Of a stretch of 27,046 nt of DNA, positions 7,123-15,172 are shown piece after piece; the stretch's first letter is position 1; each line of letters starts with the position of its first letter. The notes beneath the pieces were generated by a model that saw nothing but the letters and a program-made list of their open reading frames with translations, was not told the origin of the DNA and did no database searches. Origin of the DNA: an uncultured Eubacteriales bacterium (GTDB lineage: Bacteria > Bacillota > Clostridia > Oscillospirales > Oscillospiraceae); assembly GCA_900549485.1 (NCBI GenBank), contig UROG01000039.1:1-27046 (forward strand), read 5' to 3'. A program made the position numbers and the translations under genes.

Positions 7123-8278
7123 GATAAAAACAATGAACGCAATTTCCCCGTTCGGCATCGAGAGACTGAAAAAGCACGGCTGTGAGGTAGGCGCGGATAT
7201 CGACGCGCCCGACGGTATGCTTATCCGCTCGGCAAATCTGCACGAATACGATTTCGGCGAAAATCTGCTTGCCGTTGCGAGGGCGGGTTCAGGCTTCAAC
7301 AATATTCCGGTGGAGGAATGTGCCGAGAAGGGGATAGTCGTTTTCAATACCCCCGGTGCAAATGCGCAGGCGGTGAAGGAGCAGGAGATATGCTCTATGG
7401 TGATGGCGTCGAGAGACGTTATCGGCTCTGTCGAATGGGTGAAGACGCTTGCGGGAAAGGGAGAAGAGATACCGTCGCTGGTTGAAAAGGGCAAGTCGAA
7501 TTTCGCGGGTCCTGAGCTTCTGGGGAAGACCCTCGGAGTTATCGGACTCGGCGCGATCGGTGCGTTGGTGGCGAATATCGCACTTGAGTTCGGCATGACG
7601 GTTTACGGCTACGATCCGTTCATGTCGGTCGAAGCGGCGTGGCAGCTTTCCCGCGAGGTGAAGCGCTGCGATGATATCTCGGAGATTTTCTCTCTTTCCG
7701 ACTTTATAAGCATTAACGTCCCCTATACCGAAAGTACGCACCATCTCCTCAATGAAAAGGCTTTTTCCATGATGAAGCAGGGTGTGCGCATTATAAACGA
7801 GTCTCGTGCGGAAGTAGTGGACGATATCGCAATGACCGCGGCTCTCGACTGCGGGAAGGTCGGCAAGTATGTTACGGATTTCCCCAACGAGGTCATTCTC
7901 AAGGCTCCGAATGTGATCGCAATGCCGCATCTCGGCGCGTGTACGCCCGAAAGCGAGGATCGCTGCGCGGAAATGGCGGCGGAGGAGCTTTATGATTACC
8001 TGCTCAACGGAAATATAAGAAACTCCGTCAACCTTCCCAACGCCGCGCTGAGCCGCATGGGCGTGTGCCGCCTGTGCGTGCTGCACCGCAATGTGCCGCG
8101 TATGCTTACAAAGATACTCGATTTTGTCGGCGACAGGAACATCAACGTTGAGCATATGATAAACAAGCCCCGCGGCGAGTATGCGTATACCATCGTTGAC
8201 CTTGGCACAGCCATCGGAGAGGATGTGGCGGAGGCCATACGCAGAATGGATAATGTTTTGAGAGTAAGAGTGATATGA
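7115..8278 (+). CDS. serA: D-3-phosphoglycerate dehydrogenase with ACT domain
   Basis: The enzyme has 387 residues and carries out the NAD-dependent first step of serine synthesis. The Rossmann motif G144-L-G146-A-I-G149 is followed by D167, which favours NAD. The catalytic set is R231, E259 and H272 (MPHLGACT). The usual ARGG context around the arginine is changed to ESRAEVVDD, while the arginine itself is kept. Residues 318-387 form an ACT domain (CRLCVLHRNVPRMLTKIL), the usual serine-feedback module, so this is the short SerA class without the intervening domain. The ATG overlaps the end of serC and the stop overlaps alaX by 4 bases, so the three genes are translated as a coupled set. Confidence 0.94.
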   Translation: MFKIKTMNAISPFGIERLKKHGCEVGADIDAPDGMLIRSANLHEYDFGENLLAVARAGSGFNNIPVEECAEKGIVVFNTPGANAQAVKEQEICSMVMASRDVIGSVEWVKTLAGKGEEIPSLVEKGKSNFAGPELLGKTLGVIGLGAIGALVANIALEFGMTVYGYDPFMSVEAAWQLSREVKRCDDISEIFSLSDFISINVPYTESTHHLLNEKAFSMMKQGVRIINESRAEVVDDIAMTAALDCGKVGKYVTDFPNEVILKAPNVIAMPHLGACTPESEDRCAEMAAEELYDYLLNGNIRNSVNLPNAALSRMGVCRLCVLHRNVPRMLTKILDFVGDRNINVEHMINKPRGEYAYTIVDLGTAIGEDVAEAIRRMDNVLRVRVI

Positions 8279-9453
8279 ACGATAAAATAAGCGGTATTGC
8301 CGGACGGCTTTACTATGAGGACAGCCACATACACGAATTTGACGCCGTTGTGACGGGCGTGTACGAAACGAAGGACGGCGCCGCCGTCACGCTTGACAGG
8401 ACTGCTTTTTTCCCCGGCGGGGGAGGGCAGAACGCGGATACGGGTTATATAGGCACGGCGCGTGTGACGGATGTGAAAGAAAACGGCGGGGAGATATTGC
8501 ATTTTGTCGCCGCGCCGCTGAATGTCGGCGAAAAATATAGCTGCTCCCTCGATTGGGAGCAGCGTTACAGACGTATGCAGAACCACAGCGGCGAGCATAT
8601 TGTCTCCGGCATTTCTCATACGCTGCACGGTGTTGAAAACGTCGGCTTCCATATGGGCGGCGAGAGCATGACCATAGACTTTGACAAAGAGCTTACGTGG
8701 GACGAGCTTATGGAGATCGAAAAACGTGCGAACGAGGCAGTACGCGCCGACATTCCCGTTACCGCCTTTTTCCCCGGCAGCGGGGAGCTTGCCTCGATGG
8801 ATTACCGCAGCAAGCTTGAGCTTACCCACGATGTAAGGATCGTCGATATCCCGGGCGTTGACCGCTGCGCCTGCTGCGCGCCGCATGTGTACCGCACGGG
8901 CGAGGTCGGGCTTATCAAGATACTCGATTTTATGCGCCACAGAGGCGGGATAAGGGTAACGCTTGTATGCGGCATGGACGCGCTTGATACCGTGAGGATC
9001 ATGCAGGAAAATATAACTGCCGTGTCGCAGCTGCTGAGCGCGAAGCGCCACGAGTGCGGCAAGGCGGTCGGGCGCGTGCTGAGCGACGCTGCAAAGCAGA
9101 AGGAGCGCATTTCCGCGCTCAGTATGGAGCTTGCCCGCATGAAAGCCGAAAGCACCGCCGAAACCGAGGGCAATATCTGCGTTTTTGACAATGTGCTTGA
9201 CGATATCGCCCTGCGGGAGCTTGTGAATATGCTCACCGGAAAATGCGGCTCGATCGCGGCGGCATTTTCCGGCAGCGACGAAGCCGGATATAATTACATC
9301 ATCGGCAGCAAAAGCATTGACCTCCGCGCAAATTCAAAGGCGATAAACGCCGGAATAGGCGGCAGGGGCGGCGGCAGCAGGGAGATGATACAGGGCAGAG
9401 CCGCGCTTGACAAAGAGACTATCAGCAATTTTTTCAAAAGCTTCAACGCATGA
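8275..9453 (+). CDS. Alanyl-tRNA editing protein (AlaX-like, with DHHA1 domain)
   Basis: This free-standing editing protein of 392 residues is related to the C-terminal half of alanyl-tRNA synthetase. It hydrolyses mischarged Ser-tRNA(Ala) (and Gly in some members). A beta-barrel domain (TAFFPGGGGQNADTG at 43-57) precedes the zinc-binding editing core H104-x3-H108 (NHSGEHIVSG) and C200-x3-H204 (CACCAPHVYRTGE). A coiled-coil-like stretch covers 235-290, and a DHHA1-type C-terminal domain has the glycine-rich GIGGRGGGSREMIQG signature. No aminoacylation domain is present, so it is not a truncated AlaRS. Its 4-base overlap with serA places an anti-serine proofreading enzyme in a serine-synthesis operon, a sensible pairing if serine levels vary. 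Confidence 0.92.
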   Translation: MNDKISGIAGRLYYEDSHIHEFDAVVTGVYETKDGAAVTLDRTAFFPGGGGQNADTGYIGTARVTDVKENGGEILHFVAAPLNVGEKYSCSLDWEQRYRRMQNHSGEHIVSGISHTLHGVENVGFHMGGESMTIDFDKELTWDELMEIEKRANEAVRADIPVTAFFPGSGELASMDYRSKLELTHDVRIVDIPGVDRCACCAPHVYRTGEVGLIKILDFMRHRGGIRVTLVCGMDALDTVRIMQENITAVSQLLSAKRHECGKAVGRVLSDAAKQKERISALSMELARMKAESTAETEGNICVFDNVLDDIALRELVNMLTGKCGSIAAAFSGSDEAGYNYIIGSKSIDLRANSKAINAGIGGRGGGSREMIQGRAALDKETISNFFKSFNA

Positions 9454-9470
9454 TGCACGCATGATGCCAT

Positions 9471-9504
9471 AGATACCGCGCCCCTTTTCAGGGGCGCGGT
9501 ATCT
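9471..9504. terminator. Strong hairpin between convergent genes (bidirectional terminator)
   Basis: Arms 9471-9484 and 9491-9504 are perfectly complementary (GATACCGCGCCCC core), and a further T-A pair narrows the loop to TTTC. There is no long T run on either side. It lies 17 bases after the alaX stop and just before the stop of the convergent minus-strand hydrolase gene, so it probably serves both. Confidence 0.75.
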
Positions 9505-9508
9505 ATAC

Positions 9509-10828
9509 TTAATAAGGATATACCGAGTCGGCATTGAGCGGAATGTAGGTGTAGTTGTCGGACTTTATCGGCGCGATGCGTCCGAACGCCCAATCTATCA
9601 TGCCGCAGTCCAGCGCGTCGTACAGGATAGAGTTGTGATCCTGATTTGCGCATACGAACATGGTCACATTGCAGCCGGAAGCCGCCATGAGATTTATGCC
9701 TTCCCTGTTCATGCCGACGCCGTACTGCTCAAACAGCCAGAACTCCGTACCGGCCTTTGCAAGCTGGGCGCACTCGTAAGCAGAGAGTGTGAGATCGGTC
9801 TCCTCCCAATCGACCCCAGCGTCAAAGCACAGCACCTTGGGGATGGTGAGCGAATGGTTCAGGTAATAGTACGCGGCGGCGTGCATGGCGGGGTACGCGC
9901 CCATGCTTGTCCCGCACAGGAGCGGAGCTTTGAGTGTGAGCGAACATTCATCCGCCGCTCTTTTGAGCGTATCAAGAGCGGCTTCCGCCTTGCCTTCCAT
10001 ATCGCCAAGCCCGTTTTTGTACAGGAAAAGAATAACGGTGTCCTCGGATGAGTCGTTGATGCAGTTGTAGATATAATCCCTCGGCTCCTCAATGTCCCTG
10101 CCGCCGGGGAAGAAAATGAGAAATTCCGTTGTGCTGCCGTAATTTTCTGGGATAAATATGTAGCCGGTATCTGCGGTATAAAGATCGCCGGTAGGGAAGC
10201 TTGCGAAAAGGTTTTGCGGGTCAATAATGGGTCTGCTGCCGTCCTCCGCCATTGACAGGCGCGCATCGCAGCGCTTGAGCATGGTTTCGCTGTCAAGATA
10301 ATCGCCAAGCGACGCAAATATCTCATGAGCGCCGTAAAAATTGCAGTGGTTTGCAAGGTCACAGCCCTGAGCGTAGAGCGTGTCCTTAAGTCCCGTGATC
10401 CTGTCCGCGCTGTCGGAATAACCGCCCAGACTTTCAAAAAGACGCAGCGCGGTGAGCGCATCCCCGTCATCCTCCAGCCTGCATGCGTGCAGATAGTCAC
10501 ATTCCGTTATCAGCTCCTGCGCGTCAAGATGCTCCGGCACGGTCAGCAGCAGCTCCTTCGCCGCTTCATACTCACCTGAGGAAAGAAGCGCCTTTGCATC
10601 GAGATATGTACGGTGTTCGATAAGCTCACCGCAGCGGCTGACCATGGCGTCGTCGCCGAGAAGTGAAAAAATATCACGCGCTTTCTCGTATTCGCCCTGA
10701 GAAAGAAAACGGGTCGCCTCCGTGTTGAGCCTTACAGAGCGTATCTGCCCGGCAAGCAGGCATATGCAGGCGGCAAACGCGATTATAAGCACCGCCGTCA
10801 GAATGATATTGATCGCTTTTCTTTTCAT
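9509..10828 (-). CDS. Membrane-anchored alpha/beta-hydrolase-like protein with helical repeats
   Basis: The product has 439 residues. MKRK and a hydrophobic span at about 7-28 act as signal anchor. Residues 35-190 contain four helical TPR-like repeats built on 'L..GeYe.A...f..lgdy.ds......C' (FLSQGEYEKARDIFSLLGDD, LLSSGEYEAAKELL, TALRLFESLGGYSDS, GAHEIFASLGDYLDS). Residues 215-439 resemble an alpha/beta-hydrolase: a strand ending in a GG oxyanion region (FLIFFPGGRD), nucleophile elbow G306-T-S308-M-G310, candidate acids D336/D340 (CFDAGVDWEE) and candidate histidine H398 (ANQDHNS). It would act outside the cell, on an unknown ester or peptide. No specific family name is claimed. TATAAT-like boxes lie about 50-80 bases upstream. 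Confidence 0.62.
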   Translation of the reverse strand: MKRKAINIILTAVLIIAFAACICLLAGQIRSVRLNTEATRFLSQGEYEKARDIFSLLGDDAMVSRCGELIEHRTYLDAKALLSSGEYEAAKELLLTVPEHLDAQELITECDYLHACRLEDDGDALTALRLFESLGGYSDSADRITGLKDTLYAQGCDLANHCNFYGAHEIFASLGDYLDSETMLKRCDARLSMAEDGSRPIIDPQNLFASFPTGDLYTADTGYIFIPENYGSTTEFLIFFPGGRDIEEPRDYIYNCINDSSEDTVILFLYKNGLGDMEGKAEAALDTLKRAADECSLTLKAPLLCGTSMGAYPAMHAAAYYYLNHSLTIPKVLCFDAGVDWEETDLTLSAYECAQLAKAGTEFWLFEQYGVGMNREGINLMAASGCNVTMFVCANQDHNSILYDALDCGMIDWAFGRIAPIKSDNYTYIPLNADSVYPY

Positions 10829-10919
10829 AGCACACGCACTTTCACCACGCCCGTTCAGGGCGCTTATTCAATATAACATTATATTCATCATGCGGACGGA
10901 ATATTATATTTCAGCCTAC

Positions 10920-10947
10920 TCCCCCCGACAGAGTTTTTACGGGGGGA
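10920..10947 (-). terminator. C/G-run hairpin after the GT39 gene
   Basis: TCCCCCCG (10920-10927) pairs with CGGGGGGA (10940-10947) around a 12-base loop. It begins 6 bases after the GT39 stop on the minus strand. The T tract is poor, so termination efficiency is uncertain. Confidence 0.45.
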
Positions 10948-10953
10948 TACGTT

Positions 10954-12744
10954 TTAAAACGGCCATGTGGGCAGCCAGCCCAGAAGCGCCGAGGCGGCGG
11001 AGTTATCGACCCTCATTCCGGAGAGAGCCGGATAGAACATGATAAACAGCAGAACGGAGACGGCAGAAAAGCCGCCGACATACAGCGTCCAGCGGGGAGT
11101 GCCGAGGCGCATGAGCCTGAACACATACGCAAGCGCGAGTACGAGAAAAACGGAGCAGGGGAAATAGTGGTATTCGAAGGTGAGACGCGGCACGAGTACC
11201 CACGGCAGAAGCTGAGCGAGATATGCAATGAGAATGAAAAGCGCCTGCCTGTCACGCCTGAAAATTGCCGTAAAAAGCAGCACAAACAGCGCCAGCAGTC
11301 CGCCCCAGCAAAGCGCGGGGTTCACAAACGCGCCGAAGGATGAGCGCGTTCCGTCGCCGTAGTAATCAAGATAATAGAGTATCGGACGGATGTCGAGTAT
11401 CCATTGATACCATTTGGAGGAGTACGGATGCTCTGACACAAGGCCGGAATGGTAGGTGAACATGAACTGCTGGTTGTCGATCACGATATCGAAGTATTCT
11501 TTTTTGAAGAACATCCCGACGCCGTGCATACCCGCGGCGACGCCGTATGCGGCGTAGCTGACATAGTAGATAAGTGCGGGAATGGCAACAAAGAAACCAA
11601 CGCAGAAAAGAGCGTTTTTTGCAAAGGCTCTGAAGCCGCGTTCACGGTTGAATATCCAGAACAGCGCCCATAGGACGGCAAGCCCGCCGCCGGCGTAGAT
11701 GCCCGTCCACTTTGACGCCGCCCCAAGTCCGAAGCTTGCGCCGGACAGCGCGAGGAACACAAGTGCGCGCCGATGCTCCCCGTTGTACTCACGGTCAATG
11801 AACAGATACATGAAAAGGTACATCAAAAGTGTGAAAAACACACCGTATGTGTCTATGGTGGCAATCCTTGTCTGCACAAAGTGCATGAAATCGGAGGCAA
11901 GGATTATTGCAGCCGCCGCGGGAACGCTGTACCCGCCGAACATTTTTTTTGCGAAAACATATATGACCGGCAGCATCAGTATACCGAAAAACGTCCCCAT
12001 AAAGCGCCAGCCAAACGGACTCATACCGAAAATGCGCACACCGAGCGCGATAAGCAGCTTGCCGAGCGGCGGGTGCGACACCTCATATGGCTTGACAGCG
12101 TTAAGCTGCTCCCATGCGGTGCGGGCGTGGTATATCTCGTCAAAGTAGGTGGAGTTGAGAAAATGCTGCCTCGAGTGAGCCGTATCCTGCTCATCGCAGA
12201 TGAGTACGGAAGCGGCGCCGCTGTCGGCGGGGGAAAGGGCGATCTGTTCGCCGTCTCCGTCATACATCGCAACTTCGCCCAGATACACGCTGCCGACACC
12301 GGTAAAACGGACATATCTCGGCTTAAGCTCCGTTGAGGGAATATATTCGTTCCATTTGAGAACGCTCACATAGTCCTGCTCAAAATCCTCAAGGCGCTGC
12401 CAGCTCTCCCCGTCCTCGGAAAATTCTACCGTGTACCGACCTTCGCCGACGCCGGAAAAGAGCATTATGCGCGAGGGGTATTTATCTTCCGCAAGGTATA
12501 CTGCGGCGCTCACATTTTCCATTGCGGCAAAGCTCTCCGGAGAGGCCTTGTTTCCAAGCCCAAGGAACGCGGCGCAGCCGTAGACGAACATAATAACCGC
12601 CATGATTATAAGATCATACCTGCCTATGGCCGTCCTGCCCTTTTCATGGGAGGGGAGACGGCATGTACGCAGATTCGGAAGAGAGATGAAAAACAGCGTA
12701 AGCAGCAGGAAAAGCGCAAGCGGAAAAATATAGGTTATTTTCAT
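10954..12744 (-). CDS. GT39-type (protein-mannosyltransferase-like) membrane glycosyltransferase with discoidin-like insert
   Basis: This polytopic protein of 596 residues is of the PMT family, which transfers a sugar from a polyprenyl-phosphate donor on the outer membrane face. Two N-terminal spans are separated by a charged loop. An outer beta-rich insert at about 66-165 (YTVEFSEDGESWQRL ... KPRYVRFTGVGSVYLGEVAMYD) resembles an F5/8 type C (discoidin) carbohydrate-binding domain. Then come the catalytic acid pair D202-E203 (STYFDEIYHARTAWEQ), the HPPLGKLLIALG motif and about ten further spans. The start at 12744 has AAGG 5 bases upstream; the longer frame adds 8 residues with no ribosome site. 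It lies 84 bases after the HAD gene, probably in one operon with it. The acceptor is unknown. Confidence 0.82.
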   Translation of the reverse strand: MKITYIFPLALFLLLTLFFISLPNLRTCRLPSHEKGRTAIGRYDLIIMAVIMFVYGCAAFLGLGNKASPESFAAMENVSAAVYLAEDKYPSRIMLFSGVGEGRYTVEFSEDGESWQRLEDFEQDYVSVLKWNEYIPSTELKPRYVRFTGVGSVYLGEVAMYDGDGEQIALSPADSGAASVLICDEQDTAHSRQHFLNSTYFDEIYHARTAWEQLNAVKPYEVSHPPLGKLLIALGVRIFGMSPFGWRFMGTFFGILMLPVIYVFAKKMFGGYSVPAAAAIILASDFMHFVQTRIATIDTYGVFFTLLMYLFMYLFIDREYNGEHRRALVFLALSGASFGLGAASKWTGIYAGGGLAVLWALFWIFNRERGFRAFAKNALFCVGFFVAIPALIYYVSYAAYGVAAGMHGVGMFFKKEYFDIVIDNQQFMFTYHSGLVSEHPYSSKWYQWILDIRPILYYLDYYGDGTRSSFGAFVNPALCWGGLLALFVLLFTAIFRRDRQALFILIAYLAQLLPWVLVPRLTFEYHYFPCSVFLVLALAYVFRLMRLGTPRWTLYVGGFSAVSVLLFIMFYPALSGMRVDNSAASALLGWLPTWPF

Positions 12745-12828
12745 AGACACCTTAAAAACACAGGGCACGCCGGCAGGACGCGCCCTGAAATATTTATTAC
12801 GTACTGATACCGGCGCTGCCGCACCGGG

Positions 12829-13656
12829 TCACGCGTGATCCGCTTTCAGAAGATTGTGCAGTTCATGAACGTCGGCAAGGATATAATCCGGCTTGCGCTC
12901 TGCCCCGTCGGCCATTTCGCGTGTCGTCTCGCCCGAGAGCACGAGCACCGATACCGCACCGGCGTTCTGGGCGACGGCAATATCGGTATAAAGCCTGTCG
13001 CCGACGCAGCATATTTTTTCGTTGGGGATACCCGTCATCGCGGAGATAACATCAACCATGTTGCGGTTAGGCTTGCCTATATAGATCGGCTCTTTCCCGC
13101 TGGATGCGGTGAGCAGCGCACAAATCGAACCGCAGTCGGGCAAAACCTCGTCGTTGGGCATAGGGCATACCCAGTCGGGATTTGCCGCGATAAATTCCGC
13201 CCCGCGGCGCAGAAAATGACACGCAAGATCAAGCTTTTCATATACAAGCTCAGTATCGAAGCCCTGCACCACGACATCGGCGGCGCCGGCGTCGGTATGG
13301 CCGTTTTCGTCATTGATGAGCTTTATGCCATAGCTCAGAAGCTCCCTGTAAAACGCCTTTGTTCCGGCGAGGTACACGCTTGCGCCCGGATGGCGCTGGT
13401 TGAGATACATACCCGTCGCCATGCCGGAGGTGAAGACGTTTTCCCGCTCACACGGGAAGCCGAGACGGCGCAGGCGGGTGATATAATCGCTTCCTGCACG
13501 GGAGGAGTTGTTTGTAAGATAAATATATTTTTTCCCGAGAGCGGGAAGATCATTCATAAGCTCGATCGCACCGGAATAAACATTGTCTCCGAGATAGAGC
13601 GTTCCGTCCATATCGAACAGAAAAAGCTCACAGTTTTTCAGCTTTGCCAAGTCCAT
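12829..13656 (-). CDS. HAD-superfamily phosphatase, subfamily IIA (NagD-like)
   Basis: The product is a cytoplasmic phosphatase of 275 residues. Motif I is LFDMDGTLYLG (nucleophile Asp and general acid Asp), motif II is YLTNNSSRAG, the C2-type cap spans about 75-190, and the motif III/IV region is IGKPNRNMVDVI...ICCVGDRLYTDIAVAQNAG, with the GDR-x3-D pair that binds magnesium. This arrangement is that of NagD/AraL/phosphoglycolate-phosphatase-like enzymes; the substrate is not predictable, although members often clear phosphoglycolate or sugar phosphates. The start at 13656 has AGAGGT 7 bases upstream. It lies 68 bases after the lipoprotein gene and 84 before the GT39 gene, all in one direction. 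Confidence 0.9.
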   Translation of the reverse strand: MDLAKLKNCELFLFDMDGTLYLGDNVYSGAIELMNDLPALGKKYIYLTNNSSRAGSDYITRLRRLGFPCERENVFTSGMATGMYLNQRHPGASVYLAGTKAFYRELLSYGIKLINDENGHTDAGAADVVVQGFDTELVYEKLDLACHFLRRGAEFIAANPDWVCPMPNDEVLPDCGSICALLTASSGKEPIYIGKPNRNMVDVISAMTGIPNEKICCVGDRLYTDIAVAQNAGAVSVLVLSGETTREMADGAERKPDYILADVHELHNLLKADHA

Positions 13657-13724
13657 AAATATACCTCTGTAAATACTTTTTATTTGCCGCACATATAATA
13701 CAGCTTTGCCGCGGCTTTTACAAG

Positions 13725-15041
13725 CTATGAATCGAGCTTCTCAAGCTCAATATCAAGCAGCATTGAAAGCTTGCGCTCCGGGAGGATGCTGTTTTCGTCG
13801 GCGTAAAGCGTGTTGGAGACGTAGCGGAAGCCGTCAGAGGTCTCCATGACGGTAACGTCGTGTGAAAACGCCCTGTCCGTGCCGTACCATTTGAATACCG
13901 CGTCAACACGCATTGTGACGCTCCCGTCGGAATTATACCAATAGTCTGTCACTTCCGGCTCTGGAAAGCGCGGTGTGACGTTGTACATACCGTCGGCATA
14001 GCCCAGAAAATAATACCCGCCGCGCTCAAAGCTGTAATCTGAAATGGCTTTCAGAACGGAGGAGTCGATATTGAAATAGTGCTGCACCGTGCGCTCAAAG
14101 CTTTCTGTCGGGACAAGCGAAAGACGCGTGCCTCCAACAGAGGGGTAGTAGCCTTCAACGTTCGACGCCGTAAGAGACTGCGTACCGTTGTACATCCCGA
14201 AAAGCATGGAGAAAAGGCTGTTGAAGTCGATCGGGGTAAAGTCGGCCTGTGTCCACGTGGTAGTGAACAGATTGTTCTCGAAATACCCTATCGGCTTTAT
14301 ATATTTGTCGCAGAGTGCTTTTTTGTCGGCGGCGCAGGGCTTTACACGGATGAACACATAGGAATTTGTGTTGGAGCGCTGGTTTGCGTCGAAGCTGTCG
14401 GTGTCGCGGCTGTATATGAGCCAGCCCTTTTCGGTGTATCTCACATCGCCTATCACATAGCGCCCCTCGGTCAGAAACTCAGGCTTGCAGTCCTTGTCCC
14501 AGCCGGAGGACATTGCAATGAGGTACCACAGACCGTTCTGGCGGCCAAGGTGGTAGACGCTTATCTGCCCGTCGTTGTAGACCATATAGTACGAAACGGA
14601 GATGTCGTTTCCGCTGTCGATGCAGCTTCCGAAATACTCAATCGACTCCGGACAGCGCATATCGAGCCTGCCGTCAAAATCTATCGCGGCAAAGCCCTGC
14701 TGACCTATCCTGTCAACCATGGCGCGCACGGTATCGGCGGAGAGCACTGCGTTTATCGCGCTGCCGCGATCCGCCGTTTCGTAGATATCTATACAGCTTT
14801 GCGCTACCGAGCTGAGCTCCGCACGGACCTGACTTATCTCATCCTTGTCGCCCTCGTCGAGACTGTTGTAGCGTGCGGATATTTTGGGTGTGCTTACAGG
14901 GGCGGCCGTCGCCTGAGGGATAATTTCCTGTGTGCTTCCGGTTTCTGCGGGCGTTTCGGAGGATGCAGCCTTTTTCCCGCAGCCCGCGAGCATACCGAAA
15001 GCCAGTGCGCCTGTGCATATCATGCAGATTATACGCTTCAT
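13725..15041 (-). CDS. Uncharacterised lipoprotein
   Basis: The precursor has 438 residues. Its signal peptide MKRIICMICTGALAFGML ends in the lipobox LAGC, so the mature protein is anchored to the outer membrane face through its cysteine. A Ser/Thr/Pro-rich linker (about 27-55) leads to a soluble domain rich in aromatic residues and beta strands (SYYMVYNDGQISVYHLG, GLWYLIAMSSGW, NTNSYVFIRVKPC). I do not recognise a catalytic motif. Similar large lipoproteins of unknown function are common in Clostridia. The start at 15041 follows AAAGGAG by 5 bases; a longer frame begins in the promoter and is rejected. A good promoter lies 46-74 bases upstream, so this is probably the first gene of a lipoprotein-HAD-GT39 unit. 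Confidence 0.75.
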   Translation of the reverse strand: MKRIICMICTGALAFGMLAGCGKKAASSETPAETGSTQEIIPQATAAPVSTPKISARYNSLDEGDKDEISQVRAELSSVAQSCIDIYETADRGSAINAVLSADTVRAMVDRIGQQGFAAIDFDGRLDMRCPESIEYFGSCIDSGNDISVSYYMVYNDGQISVYHLGRQNGLWYLIAMSSGWDKDCKPEFLTEGRYVIGDVRYTEKGWLIYSRDTDSFDANQRSNTNSYVFIRVKPCAADKKALCDKYIKPIGYFENNLFTTTWTQADFTPIDFNSLFSMLFGMYNGTQSLTASNVEGYYPSVGGTRLSLVPTESFERTVQHYFNIDSSVLKAISDYSFERGGYYFLGYADGMYNVTPRFPEPEVTDYWYNSDGSVTMRVDAVFKWYGTDRAFSHDVTVMETSDGFRYVSNTLYADENSILPERKLSMLLDIELEKLDS

Positions 15042-15086
15042 TTTCGCTCCTTTCATTGAAAAATAAAGACATATAAATACATATAG

Positions 15087-15115
15087 ATAGTACCACGAAG
15101 CGTGGCTATTGGCAA
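15087..15115 (-). promoter_or_regulatory. Promoter of the lipoprotein operon with palindromic spacer
   Basis: Minus strand: TTGCCA (15110-15115), 17 bases, TACTAT (15087-15092). The spacer carries a perfect small dyad, CCACG-AAG-CGTGG (15093-15105), placed where a repressor could bind. Confidence 0.6.
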
Positions 15116-15137
15116 TTATTTTGTTTTGTGCTACAAT
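15109..15137 (+). promoter_or_regulatory. Promoter of the DUF364 gene
   Basis: TTGGCA (15109-15114), 17 bases, TACAAT (15132-15137). Its -35 box shares bases 15110-15114 with the -35 of the divergent lipoprotein promoter, so one polymerase may exclude the other. Confidence 0.65.
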
Positions 15138-15172
15138 GAACAAAGAATTAATTTTTGAACTGTGAGGGGAAA

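Noticed and set aside
7289..9051. Two long minus-strand ORFs opposite serA and alaX
   Set aside because: They are shadows of motif-bearing plus-strand genes in an overlapping operon; no motif or start signal supports them.
8275..9453. Degraded alanyl-tRNA synthetase
   Set aside because: The reading frame is intact, with complete editing motifs and a DHHA1-type end, matching free-standing AlaX proteins.
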